From Diphasiastrum complanatum (taxonomy: Eukaryota; Streptophyta; Lycopodiopsida; Lycopodiales; Lycopodiaceae), in contig CM055111.1 in NCBI GenBank assembly GCA_029204225.1, forward strand, positions 47,237,224 through 47,301,223: 64,000 bases of DNA, read 5' to 3'. The notes under the pieces were generated by a model. It made no database searches. It was not told the origin of the DNA and saw nothing but the letters and a program-made list of their open reading frames with translations. The position numbers were made by a program, and so were the translations under genes. Position 1 is the first letter of the stretch. Each line of letters opens with the position of its first letter. Of the stretch, positions 11,506 through 21,599 are shown one piece after another.

Positions 11506-12678
11506 ATGGTAAGAGTTAGGGGCAGGAGGAAAGCATCGTCCAAGCCCAACCCTTACTCGGTGAGAGGCTTGAACACATTCTCTCAGCTCACATCCGAGTT
11601 GAAAGCCAGGCGAGAGGAAATTGCTTCTCAAATAGGGGCGTCCATCTCAGATGTGAGGCTGACTACTGCGGCATCCTCCAATGATTTGGTTGCAGTCCTT
11701 CCTTCTTCTCTCTTTACTTTGAAGGTTGCTCGTCCCTCTAAAAGCCTACTGACCAATTCAGTCCCCTCCACCCCACTTGATCAATCCCAAAAAAGCAGCA
11801 AATCCCAGAACTTTTCATTATCTGCAAATCCATTGCCCAAAGTAACAAAGGATCCTCAATTCTGGACTTCTATTGTTGTGTTTGTATCGTGTATTAAGAG
11901 ATTGTTGAGCTTGATGACAGGACGGAAATCAAGAGGTCGTGAGAAAGATAAGTTTGTACATAGGCCCATGGAATCCTTGGAATTTGAGTCTGCTGATCAT
12001 GCCTTGCATCACTCCCCCTTTTTGTTTAGATCAGAACCACATCGGTTTTCTTTGCAGGAGGATAGATTGCATTCAGTAGCATCACAAATTGAGCCGCGCC
12101 GCAATAGCTACTCAGTGGGGAAGAGTTCCCTTTCTGAAAACATAGACAAGCAGTTTAGAAAAACTATAAGAGCTCATAACATTGCTGGATCGAGTGGATC
12201 ATCTATGCTGGAGACCAATCCCCCCTGTAGCCTTACACCTCTCAGAAGAACATGGTCCTCATTGCTTACAGAATCAGGGGCTACAAATAAGAAACCCACA
12301 TCGATGCTTTCTTGTCTGAAATGTCTTCCAGTCATCAACCATGGTGAGGCAGAGAGAAAGAACAAGAGCTCAGTGGTTGCTAACCCAAAAAGCTCAGCGA
12401 TAATTTCTTGCTCTGAAAGCACACACCTGCCCATGATGAAAATGAGAGCAAGGCCTAGGTTTGTTGCAAGACAAGACAAGAACTATGGAGCAATGGTTAT
12501 GCTTGTGATTATAATGGGAGGTCTGGTCTTTGGCATTGTCCTTGGCATATTGGCTACTGCTATTGCCTGGTTTATACTTCCAGCATTGAGGGGCATTGTG
12601 AAGGACAAGGACCTGGAATTCAATGGAGCTAGAGCAACCAAGAGAGGAGTGCGCAAGCTCCAAGACCAGAATGATTGA
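11506..12678 (+). CDS. Single-exon plant protein, ZCF37-like N-terminus with C-terminal membrane helix
   Basis: An uninterrupted 390-residue frame, the longest intact one in the window. The N-terminus is basic (MVRVRGRRKASSK) and leads into NPYSVRGLNTFSQLTSEL at about residues 15-32, then ARREEIASQ. This resembles the conserved N-terminal motif of plant ZCF37-type proteins (NPYS-RGL-FS-L-EL); that match is from memory. The middle is Ser-rich and basic and probably disordered. Residues about 328-358 form one strongly hydrophobic helix (MVMLVIIMGGLVFGIVLG) followed by a basic tail, suggesting a tail-anchored or single-pass membrane protein with most of the chain in the cytosol. No signal peptide is seen. 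The ATG at 11506 is chosen because the basic motif follows it directly. It has no coding neighbours. Function is unknown. It is probably a living gene. Confidence 0.65.
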   Translation: MVRVRGRRKASSKPNPYSVRGLNTFSQLTSELKARREEIASQIGASISDVRLTTAASSNDLVAVLPSSLFTLKVARPSKSLLTNSVPSTPLDQSQKSSKSQNFSLSANPLPKVTKDPQFWTSIVVFVSCIKRLLSLMTGRKSRGREKDKFVHRPMESLEFESADHALHHSPFLFRSEPHRFSLQEDRLHSVASQIEPRRNSYSVGKSSLSENIDKQFRKTIRAHNIAGSSGSSMLETNPPCSLTPLRRTWSSLLTESGATNKKPTSMLSCLKCLPVINHGEAERKNKSSVVANPKSSAIISCSESTHLPMMKMRARPRFVARQDKNYGAMVMLVIIMGGLVFGIVLGILATAIAWFILPALRGIVKDKDLEFNGARATKRGVRKLQDQND

Positions 12679-12763
12679 TCAAACTATGAGCATACACAAA
12701 CAAAAATCGAGAACAAATAAGAGCATTTACTAAGCTGCCTTATCTTTAAAATGTGGAACTGAG

Positions 12764-12786
12764 ATATATATATATATATATATATT
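12764..12786. repeat. (AT)n microsatellite
   Basis: About 11 AT units, 85 bp behind the stop of the ZCF37-like gene. It may lie in that gene's 3' untranslated or flanking region. Confidence 0.85.
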
Positions 12787-13161
12787 ACTATTAGCTTTTC
12801 ATTCCTTTTTGCAAATGGGTGACCATTTTTGCCGGCAAAGCGTGACATTTTTGCCGACAAAAGCATGACAGTTTTTTACGACACGTCATATATTCTCTCT
12901 CTAAAATAGTTTTATACTATATAGATATCTGCCTTAAAGGGTGGAAGTAAGGTGTCATTTAGATTTTGATTAGGAGTTGTTATGAAATTGGAAGGACATT
13001 CCTATGGTAGAGCTGAATTACAAACTTACAGAGTTGTTCCTTAAGGTTAACAAGGGAAAGGCTCTCTTTATGTTCATGGGCTTCCTCTTATTAAAGGTTT
13101 ACATAATGTACGTATTGATGTATATATCAACCCTAATGCATAATAACTATGTGTTGCAAAT
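12787..13161. other. Spacer before the LARD element
   Basis: No gene recognised. It reads on across the LTR element into 18248-18360 as one former continuous sequence, because the element's target duplication joins the two sides. Confidence 0.4.
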
Positions 13162-13166
13162 GGTTG

Positions 13167-14413
13167 TGTAGCGCAGGCATCCCAAAGGGAGCCGGGAACC
13201 ACGACTTAGCTTCCCAGCCTTCAACTCTTGCCATCCAAACCCACTTGACATACAAGCAGCCAACTCGCCAACAACGATCAGACTTAACCAACTTGAAGTT
13301 CCGAAAACCAACATTGACATCCAACCTGGCGCCATGCCAGATCGGGGGTCCTGATGTGGGTGACTTCCCTCCAAGCAAGCAGCCCGACATACATCAAACT
13401 TAACCAACTCGAAGCTTCGTTACAAACGAGTAACATCCATTCCAAGCAAGCGATCTGACTTACATCAGACTTAACCAACTGAAAGCTTCGTCACGAGCGT
13501 TGGAAGCCAACCTGGTGCCACGCCAGACTGGACAGCCATAAACAAGTAACTTCCACCCAAGCAAGCCATCCAACTCAGCCGACAGGTTAGCGCCCGTTCT
13601 CCAAGAGCTTAACCCATTCACGTTCATGCAAGGAACACTCAGAACCACAAGCCGCGACAGATATGGAAACAACCAGTTCCTGGACCAAATGGTCCCGACA
13701 GCATACCGCTGGCGCCACGGACCGAATGGTCCCGACGGCATACCGCTGGCGTCCCGGGATACGACCCTCAGCTATGTGCCAACTTAAAAATTTGGAAGCG
13801 GCCTTACAACTGGCGCTTTTATCGAACACTGAAACCCAGAAGGATTATAATCAGAGTCAGTTTGAGGAAAATCCCACTTTATTGATAAATCTGAGAAGGT
13901 TACATTTCAAGTGTGTGACCGACCCTAGTCTCCGGGGCGCTAGCATGCCAAGGCGAGAGCCATGACAACATTCCAGCAAGGGAGGCTGAGACTTGGTTGG
14001 AGCTCGCCCTGAGTCGCAACCCGCACTCCCCTATAGTATTGGTGTGATTCGGCACCCCCCCTCATACCAAGCACTCTACCCAAGCTGGTAAAGCACATTT
14101 TTCTCTCTCTAGAATTTTCTCTTTCTAGAAAATCATTTTCTCTCTCTAGATTTTATTGATCTCAGGCTTCCTTTAATCATGCCTAGATCGTGTGAGGTGA
14201 TTGCACATCGATCTGAGCTCTCTGGACTCCGCTAGAACCGATCAAAGATTTTCAGCCATAGGAACTTGGCGCCGGCTGGATTCTGGTCACAGTGGCGCCG
14301 GGAGCGGCGCCGGCGCCGTTGGCGCCGGGAGCAGTAGGGGCGCTGCTGGCGCCGGGGACATAGCTGGCGCCGATGGCGCCGGAAGTAAAGCTTGTAAAGG
14401 TAGCTTTACAACA
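13167..14413 (-). repeat. 3' LTR of the LARD (left copy)
   Basis: 1247 bp, TG...CA ends, directly after the target duplication copy at 13162-13166. It carries a dense GGCGCC cluster at 14268-14380, near its 5' end in element sense. It differs from the other LTR by a 4-bp length change near 13843, one base near 14160 and scattered substitutions. Confidence 0.92.
14268..14380. repeat. GGCGCC cluster in the LTR
   Basis: Eight GGCGCC palindromes in 113 bp, spaced irregularly within GC-rich sequence. The partner cluster in the other LTR is 18102-18214 and has lost one site. In element sense it lies 34-146 bp inside the LTR, in U3, where enhancers sit. Confidence 0.8.
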
Positions 14414-14427
14414 TCCACCCCACCTTT
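14414..14427 (-). other. Polypurine tract of the LARD
   Basis: On the minus strand AAAGGTGGGGTGGA directly precedes the LTR start TGTTGTAAAGC. This is the expected place and composition for the plus-strand DNA primer. Confidence 0.8.
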
Positions 14428-14983
14428 ATAAAATCTGATGTCCTCATCAGATGTCAGATTAAAGTAAAGGTGTCTCCCAATTAAAATAACTATACATTTA
14501 AGCTACTTGGCACGGTACTCAATTTACTGGCCACTTTTTATTAACATTGAAGCTGGCACACCACAAGTCGGAGGCTCAGCTCTTTGTACTGAAAGATTAC
14601 ATAACTTGAAAATATATCTTTGTCTGGGAAAAGCGTAGATTTGATATCGCTTTCGTAAAACCCAAAAACCTTATTAACTTGGTGACAGAGGCCTTTCTTT
14701 GAAATGTTCGCCCCTGTCGCTTCTGACTTTCGACTTTGGAACTCCTTTGAGCTCCTGATTTGTCCTTGATGCACTTTTTTGAGCTCCCTGAGCTCCGGAT
14801 TTGTTCAGTTCCGCACAGGTATCAGGGCTCCCTGAGCCAAAGGATTTATCGTTTGATTGCCCACTTTATGGTCCACTCCGTGCCTTGTTGCTTCTGCACC
14901 TTGATTTCTCTCCTTGTCCCAGCCTGATCTTGATACTTTTCCATATTGGCTCTTTAAGGTAGGCAAAGATTGAGTACTCTGCA

Positions 14984-15366
14984 ATGCACCTCTCACTTAG
15001 CTTGAAGTAGCTCTTTGAATCAGCCCAAATATAACCATTGACCTCGTGGAAAGCCAAAGGGTCGCACCAGTTTGATCCGCATCCGAACTATCTCTTCGCG
15101 TTTGTCTGAAGCACCATGTCCGTCGTGCAAAACTTGACTTTCACAATTCCATCAGTGGTCAGTTGCCTCACAGTCAAAACAAGAAGTGCACATCGAGCTT
15201 GGCTTCAAGTAGCTCTCTTTGAATCAAACACATGCACCCAAAGTTTGCACTAGTCCGATCTCAACGCGAACTGTCCCTTAGCGTCCGTTCGAAATACCAA
15301 GTCTCTCATGCAAGACTCAACTTTCACAGTTCCTTCATTGATCAACTGTCTTACACGTAACACAAG
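14984..15366. repeat. Diverged direct repeat inside the LARD (about 190 bp, two copies)
   Basis: 14984-15183 and 15187-15366 share AGTAGCTC-TTTGAATCA, the middle ACTTTCACA-TTCC-TCA and the end CAAAACAAG/GTAACACAAG, with many differences. This duplication is older than the 252-bp one. Confidence 0.55.
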
Positions 15367-15741
15367 CCAGCGTACTCATATGTTTCCTCATCATTGCTGG
15401 TCCAGAGAAAGCCTATAACAAACTTTCCTTTCCACAACAAAAACTTGTCAACTTATTAGGTCCAAAGTTCGCCAGTCTCCTCGTGTGAGTATGGCTAGGT
15501 CACCTTGAATTTGCCCCCATTTTGATCAACTTTCATTCAAAATTTGCCCCAAGAGAGAGGTGTGTGTGATAGTTCCCCTCCACTTATAAAATCAGCTGAT
15601 CGGACTTAGAGTGGAGTTCTTCGGACAAAAAGCCTTTCCAACACTTTGTTTCCCATCTGCTAGGATTATGGCTCGATCCAACTTGCTGCCAATCTCTGAA
15701 GAGGATCCTACTCTTTCCCCTTTGAGGAAAAACCCAACTGA

Positions 15742-16245
15742 TACTGGATATCACCCATGCTCAGTGAGTTTCAGTTCCGAAGGTGGCCGTCCCAAAATGA
15801 AGACCAACTGCTCCATAGAAGATCTCCCCTGAAATTGCCCTTTCCAACTTTTGACTTCCTGCTTGCGTCTGGAGGGCGTTGTCGCAAATGAAACTAACCC
15901 AAGAAACAGGCTAGCCATCCATCCTTTGCAAACATTGAGTCGTTTCGTTGCCGTTCACGTGCGAGTACTTGAACTGCAAATCTGCCCCACAGATTCTGGA
16001 TATCACCCATGCTCAGTGAGTTTCAAATCCGAAGGTGGCCGTCCCAAAATGAAGACCAACTGCTCCATAGAAGATCTCCCCTGAAATTGCCCTTTCCAAC
16101 TTTTGACTTCCTGCTTGCATCTGGTGGGCGTTGTCGCAAATGAAACTAACCCAAGAAACAGGCTAGCCATTCATCCTTTGCAAACATTGAATCGTTTCGT
16201 TGCCGTTCACGTGCGAGTACTTGAACTGCAAATCCGCCCCACAGA
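15742..16245. repeat. Tandem duplication 2 x 252 bp inside the LARD
   Basis: Copy 1 is 15742-15993 and copy 2 is 15994-16245. They match almost base for base (CTGGATATCACCCATGCTC at the start of each, CCCCACAGAT at the end). The few differences show a fairly recent duplication. Confidence 0.9.
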
Positions 16246-16524
16246 TATTGTAGTCCTCTTTGTTTGATGGTATCAGCCTTCAAAAGAAAAGGTTCCTTCT
16301 CGAGCCATCAACTCCTTGTATCACAAGCAATCATGCAAATCAGGCAAAGCACGAGTACTAAGACTCACCACGAATACATACAAGTAAGACACTCAGGCAG
16401 GTTTACTAACAAGTAACAAAGACAAGGTCCCTCTTTGAGATGGTCCTGCCAACGGACCTTTGCATGGCTGCGCCCATACAAATCGATCACGGAATCAGCC
16501 CACATAGGACACCCCTCCAACTAT

Positions 16525-16915
16525 CCGTGCTTTCACCATTAAGCAGCACATTGCCTCAGTCACGCCCCACCACTTTTTTGTCGATAGCCCTTATAGCTAA
16601 ACGATCGGCAGCTATCCCGCACCGGCAGCTAACCACCCGTGCTTTACACCCGAATTTGAGCAGCATCTCTGTATCAATGGTTAACCCGTACAGTTCGAAT
16701 ATGTCGCCCCGCACCCCCACAAGGTACAGACCGTGCTTTCACCTCCCTAGGCAGCACTTTGCCTCATCCGTCCTACGTGCAGACAGCGCCAGGCCCGAAC
16801 CGCGAGAACTGACCGTGCTTACACCTCAAGGGCAGCACCTTGACTCATCAAGTCCCCCGTTCTGCCGACCACCCCGACCGTGGACGCACCCGTGCTTACA
16901 CAGTGGGCAGCACCT
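16525..16915 (-). repeat. Five repeated GTGCT...AGCAC hairpins near the primer site
   Basis: Units at 16527-16549, 16639-16666, 16733-16757, 16815-16838 and 16892-16913 each have GTGCTT(T)(A)CACC, a short loop and GGCAGCAC. GTGCT can pair with AGCAC; unit 2 ends AGCAT. Spacing shrinks from 112 to 77 bp toward the primer site. In element sense they lie about 75-475 bp behind it, in the 5' leader. Confidence 0.7.
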
Positions 16916-16988
16916 TGCACAACAGTTGTCTTGATGAACCCCAAACCGTGGCCATTTCCGTGAGATCCGCATAGCTGACCGGCCAGTC

Positions 16989-17001
16989 GGCTCTGATACC
17001 A
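16989..17001 (-). other. Primer-binding site, initiator tRNA-Met type
   Basis: On the minus strand TGGTATCAGAGCC, two bases from the LTR end. It fixes the element's orientation as minus. Confidence 0.9.
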
Positions 17002-17003
17002 CA

Positions 17004-18247
17004 TGTAGCGTAGGCATCCCAAAGGGAGCCGGGAACCACGACTTAGCTTCCCAGCCTTCAAATCTTGCCATCCAAACCCACTTGACATACAAGCAGCCAA
17101 CTCGCCAACAACGATCAGACTTAACCAACTTGAAGTTCCGAAAATCAACATTGACATCCAACCTGGCGCCATGCCAGATCGGGGGTCCCGATGTGGGTGA
17201 CTTCCCTCCAAGCAAGTCGCCCGACATACATCAAACTTAACCAACTCGAAGCTTCGTTACAAACGAGTAACATCCATTCCAAGCAAGCGATCTGACTTAC
17301 ATCAGACTTAACCAACTGAAAGCTTCGTCACGAGCGCTGGAAGCCAACCTGGCGCCACGCCAGACTGGACAGCCATAAACAAGTAACATCCACCCAAGCA
17401 AGCCATCCAACTCAGCCGACAGGTTAGAGCCCGTTCCCCAAGAGCTTAACTCATTCACGTTCATGCAAGGAACACTCAAAACCACAAGCCGCGACAGATA
17501 TGGAAACAACCAGTTCCTGGACCAAATGGTCCCGACAGCATACCGCTGGCGCCACGGACCGAATGGTCCCGACGGCATACCGCTGGCGTCCCGGGATACG
17601 ACCCTCAGCTATGTGCCAACTTAAAAATTTGGAAGCGGCCTTACAACTGGCGATTTTACCGAACACTGAAACCCAGAAGGTAATCAGAGTCAGTTTGAGG
17701 AATATCCCACTTTATTGATAAATCTGAGAAGGTTACATTTCAAGTGTGTGACCGACCCTAGTCTCCGGGGCGCTAGCATGCCAAGGCGAGAGCCATGACA
17801 ACATTCCAGCAAGGGAGGCTGAGACTTGGTTGGAGCTCGCCCTGAGTCGCAACCCGCACTCCCCTATAGTATTGGTGTGATTCGGCACCCCCCCTCATAC
17901 CAAGCACTCTACCCAAGCTGGTAAAGCACGTTTTTCTCTCTCTAGGATTTTCTCTTTCTATAAAATCATTTTCTCTCTCTAGATTTTATTGATCCCCAGG
18001 CTTCCTTTAATCATGCCTAGATCGTGTGAGGTGATTGCACATCGATCTGAGCTCTCTGGACTCCGCTAGAACTGATCAAAGATTTTCAGCCATAAGAACT
18101 TGGCGCCGGCTGGATTCTGGTCACAGTGGCGCCGGGAGCGGCGCCGTCGCCGTTGGCGCCGAGAGCAGCAGGGGCGCTGCTGGCGCCGGGGACATAGTTG
18201 GCGCCGATGGCGCCGGAAGTAAAGCTTGTAAAGGTAGCTTTACAACA
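17004..18247 (-). repeat. 5' LTR of the LARD (right copy)
   Basis: 1244 bp, TG...CA ends, next to the primer site on one side and GGTTG on the other. It holds the GGCGCC cluster partner at 18102-18214. Confidence 0.92.
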
Positions 18248-18252
18248 GGTTG

Positions 18253-18645
18253 TGCTGGGATGCACCCATAATTGCGCATTTGGATCCAAAGGTCCTTCTT
18301 GGGTAAGTCTAATTAAGGATGTACATGGTGATGTTCTTGCACAAATCAACTACTTTTGCAAGAAATGACAAATTGGAACCTTAAATACACATTTTATTTT
18401 ATAACTCAAGTTGTTAGCTAGTTATTGAATATGATTAAGAGTTGTTAGGTAGGTTAATAACTTAAAGGAATAATCACACTCACAGTTGCATTGTAGTGCC
18501 AACGCAAATATGATTTAAACCCTGATAAGAAATTTTATTTTTACAACCCTTTTGATGTAGTTTTGAAAACTAATTACATATTATGTTCATTGCCAGGTAG
18601 GCTTCCCTTTGTAACAAAAAAATCAAACAAAAGTGAAAGCTAGAA

Positions 18646-18703
<58 letters not shown>

Positions 18704-18987
18704 TTGTTGTGGAGAAAAACGGGAATAGTCCGAAAACATCAATCAATCACCTGTAGAAGGTGATCAAATTACTAAAAAACACAGCAAGTATTTCGCTAGT
18801 CCATCATCCATAAATGGGTGGCCATCAGTTCATTGTGCAAGGTGCTTGAAAACAACATTCATTCAATGCAAAAAGCACATGAAGATGCTACTAGAACTGT
18901 GATTGACTAGCGGCCAGTTGGTCGTTCAACGCCAGTGGCCCATATAGCTTATCAAAACCTTGCCATTAAGTACATACAGATGCGATT
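18253..18987. other. Intergenic stretch with a (GA)n microsatellite
   Basis: No gene recognised. A pure (GA)24 run lies at 18651-18698. The first 110 bases continue sequence found left of the LARD. Confidence 0.5.
18651..18698. repeat. (GA)n microsatellite
   Basis: 48 bp of uninterrupted GA. No LINE tail signal is visible beside it. Confidence 0.95.
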
Positions 18988-19274
18988 TACCAAAAGGTAT
19001 GCAATCGCTGTCCAATAGTGAAAATTTTGGAGTTTTTGGAGAGAAGGTTTGAAAATATAAAATCGGCCTTCGGTTTCTTAGGATGCTCATTACTTCAACG
19101 ATTTAAGGTTGAGTATAAAAAATCTAACAATGAAATCATCACTTCTAAAAGCACATTTGAAGGATCTACAATCAAACGCTGCCTCAGCTTCGGTTGCTAT
19201 CGATCCATGAGGTATGTTTCTCTAAAAAACTCCAAATTTTTCACTATTGGACAACGATTGCATACCTTTTGGTA
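18988..19274. mobile_element. Foldback element with 57-bp inverted arms
   Basis: The left arm 18988-19044 and right arm 19218-19274 are inverted copies with about five mismatches (TACCAAAAGGTATGCAATCG on the left). They enclose about 170 bp without coding content. This is the shape of a MITE or a long hairpin precursor. I could not see a target duplication. Confidence 0.6.
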
Positions 19275-21599
19275 TGAGTATTCATGTATAGAGGTTCAGT
19301 GCATGGTTAGCTCCACGCACGCCCGCATGCAGAATTGTTCACGCGCTCATGCGCAAACACGCACAGCAATTGTTCCACACACGCATGCACGCTCACGCAC
19401 ATGACATTCACAACGATTTAAAATTGAGCATGTGTACATGTCATGCACACGCAAGATGCTGTTGGATGTCCTACATGACCCAGAAGATGTGAATTCTGTA
19501 ACTCATAAAAACCATGTACTAGATACAACTACATATTCACACAGGCTGGGTAGTTCAACTAATGGGGTATCGAGTTACTTGATGGGGTTGATGAAGGTAA
19601 CCAGAAACTGTCATATTACACCAATAAGAATCAAAGTGGATTTTGTGTATTGTAAGAGATTCCCACATTAAAGGTTTTCTTAGTGGCTCCGAAGGTGCTA
19701 AAACCCCTTCGAGAATGGGATGATTTTGTGACGGTCCAGGATGTGTTTAATGATTTATTCTTCCTTGAACTTGTCCTTACTAAGATGTATGTAAGGTCGA
19801 TCAATTCATGACGAGCTTAAGAGCTTCAGTGAATATCTCAACACTCAGTTTTCAGTCAACAAGAAGATCACACGCTTAACTTCTAGAGTGCTGTAGTCAA
19901 AAGATAGATTGCTCACAACCCAAATGCCAAAAAGGACACTAACCCAACTTCGAATAAACTTGTTTGCTGGCAGCACTCTGATGGTTACCCTTGCTTTTTC
20001 TAGTCCTTGCTCAGGCTAAAAGAAAACCTAAGAGCAGGTAATAGCTTTATATTAATAGTAAACTTGACTTTCAAATTCCCATAAAAGCTTTACTTCATCG
20101 CATAAGTTTTTTATTCAGGGGACATTCACAAATAACCAGATAGATCAACTAGACACCAAAACTTTTGGACTAGCCTGAAATTCTATTCCTACTTTAAATT
20201 TAATCCTTTGTGAAAACGATTTACCGTCCCGCATACCTCATATTTATTGCTTGCTAAAGCCTTGTACCCTCCTGAAAAATCGACAATATTAAGCTACTCG
20301 TACAGCTTGTACTTTGTGTTAGATGCCTGATGCCTTTGACTGATTTTTGGGGTTCCAATGCAGCTGCAGAAAGTTATAGCAAAGGTTATCCTTCCCATAG
20401 CATGTGTCTGGGGCCTCATAACATCATGGAAAACTGCTTCGCTGTTTTATTCTCTAAAGCCCCATGATGCCGAACGGCTTGTATCCAAGCTCCTCTTGTT
20501 ATCATTCAACTTGATATGGTGCTAGGAGAATGTTCCATATGCTTAAACTTAGAAAAGATTAGTAAGCTGCTATCATGGATGCTGCTCTTTTTTGCTATAA
20601 AGATTAAAACACTCCATTGACTGACCCTAGTAAATGGAGGTTTGTAAATCCCGATGTAGGGATGAGAATATAATCAGCTCTGTACACATGCCAACAAGGC
20701 AGTGCATTCAAAATGGAATACAAAGCAGCAGCAGACATAGTTATACTCTCCTTCCATGTCCAAAACAGTCAAGTATCACCATTGCCAGATATGGCAGCTG
20801 CATTTGACTGCACAATTAAACTCTGCACAACATAAATGGACAACATTTAGTTATGGCAATAACTAACTGACAAAGAGCAATCCTGCTGTTTTAGAGTTAG
20901 GATAACAAAGTAAGAAGTAAAATTCCATAGCATAGAATAACCCCAATAAACGATAGGTCAAGTTGTCAGTATGGCAGCGAATTCTTGAATCTTCACTTAC
21001 GTGTAACCTAGAAACAAAAATGACCCATCAGTTTTGAGAATTCCCTAGGGTTTAGGGTTTTTCACAAAGTTTCTAACATATATCATTGCTTAAGGCTAGA
21101 TCCCCATCCAGATCCACATCCAGCAACTCTAGCTCCTACAATGCCATTGACGCCTAGATCTTCATCTGGCACATGGATTAAATACTTGGGGTATAAGAAC
21201 ATCCAGGCCAAATGCAGCAATTGCTTCAGACAAAGAAAGCTTTGAGTACCCACAGAGATGTGCAGAAGAAAAGGAAAAGACACCGGCCACACACCAGGAT
21301 CTTAAATCCGTGCATGGCAGCCTTCTCTCCAAGGCAGACCAGTAAGAGGTAGGAGGCAAACTAGGATAATGGCGCCGTGCAAACAATAAGTGGATTACTA
21401 GGAAGTTTCCCTGGTTCTTCTACTCTCACAGCCTCCCATTTGCATGGATGGACACTGATATTTTTAAATGGCAGAGAATACGGCTTGTGATGTGCTGTGG
21501 AGACCCTCCACAAGGGAGACTTTGTAGACTACATTCTGGAGGAGGGAGATAGGAGTGCCTCAAGAAAGAGTTGGACTCGGTACATGCTGCTGTTTGATC
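19275..21599. other. Intergenic stretch, no gene recognised
   Basis: 19310-19400 is rich in ACGC/CACGCA units. A telo-box-like AGGGTTTAGGGTTT lies at 21047-21060. The rest has only short, stop-rich frames. Confidence 0.4.

Larger units (their letters stand above)
13162..18252 (-). mobile_element. Complete non-coding LTR retrotransposon (LARD), Copia-type primer site
   Basis: Two near-identical direct repeats (13167-14413 and 17004-18247) start TGTAGCG and end TTTACAACA as written on the plus strand. They are flanked by the same 5-bp target duplication GGTTG at 13162-13166 and 18248-18252. The primer site next to the right LTR and the purine tract next to the left LTR both point to the minus strand. 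The 2.59-kb interior has no gag or pol frame in any reading frame, so the element must have moved with enzymes from another element. TGGTATCAGAGCC, complementary to initiator tRNA-Met, is typical of Copia but also occurs in some Ty3, so the partner family is not settled. I counted roughly 25-30 differences between the LTRs, about 2 percent. Confidence 0.92.

Noticed and set aside
14201-14431. Gly/Ala-rich frame over the GGCGCC cluster
   Set aside because: Frame caused by the repeat, antisense to the element, not conserved in length in the other LTR copy.
16440-16934. Open frame of 164 codons in the LARD interior
   Set aside because: It runs against the element's sense, has no known motif, and reads through the hairpin array; a product of GC-rich composition.
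16985-17003. tRNA-Met-like sequence as a tRNA gene remnant
   Set aside because: Only the 3' end complement is present, at the exact primer-site position of an LTR element.
13072-18360. Possible LINE RNase H remnant joined across the LARD insertion
   Set aside because: A short GPSW-IKDVHGDVLA-like phrase appears after joining the flanks, but it is too short to support a call.
18651-18698. (GA)24 run as another LINE tail
   Set aside because: No AATAAA/CTTTATTA signal or hairpin beside it on either side, so it is left as a plain microsatellite.
21047-21060. AGGGTTTAGGGTTT as interstitial telomere repeat
   Set aside because: Only two units; a single telo-box occurs often by chance or in plant promoters, and no gene start is seen next to it.
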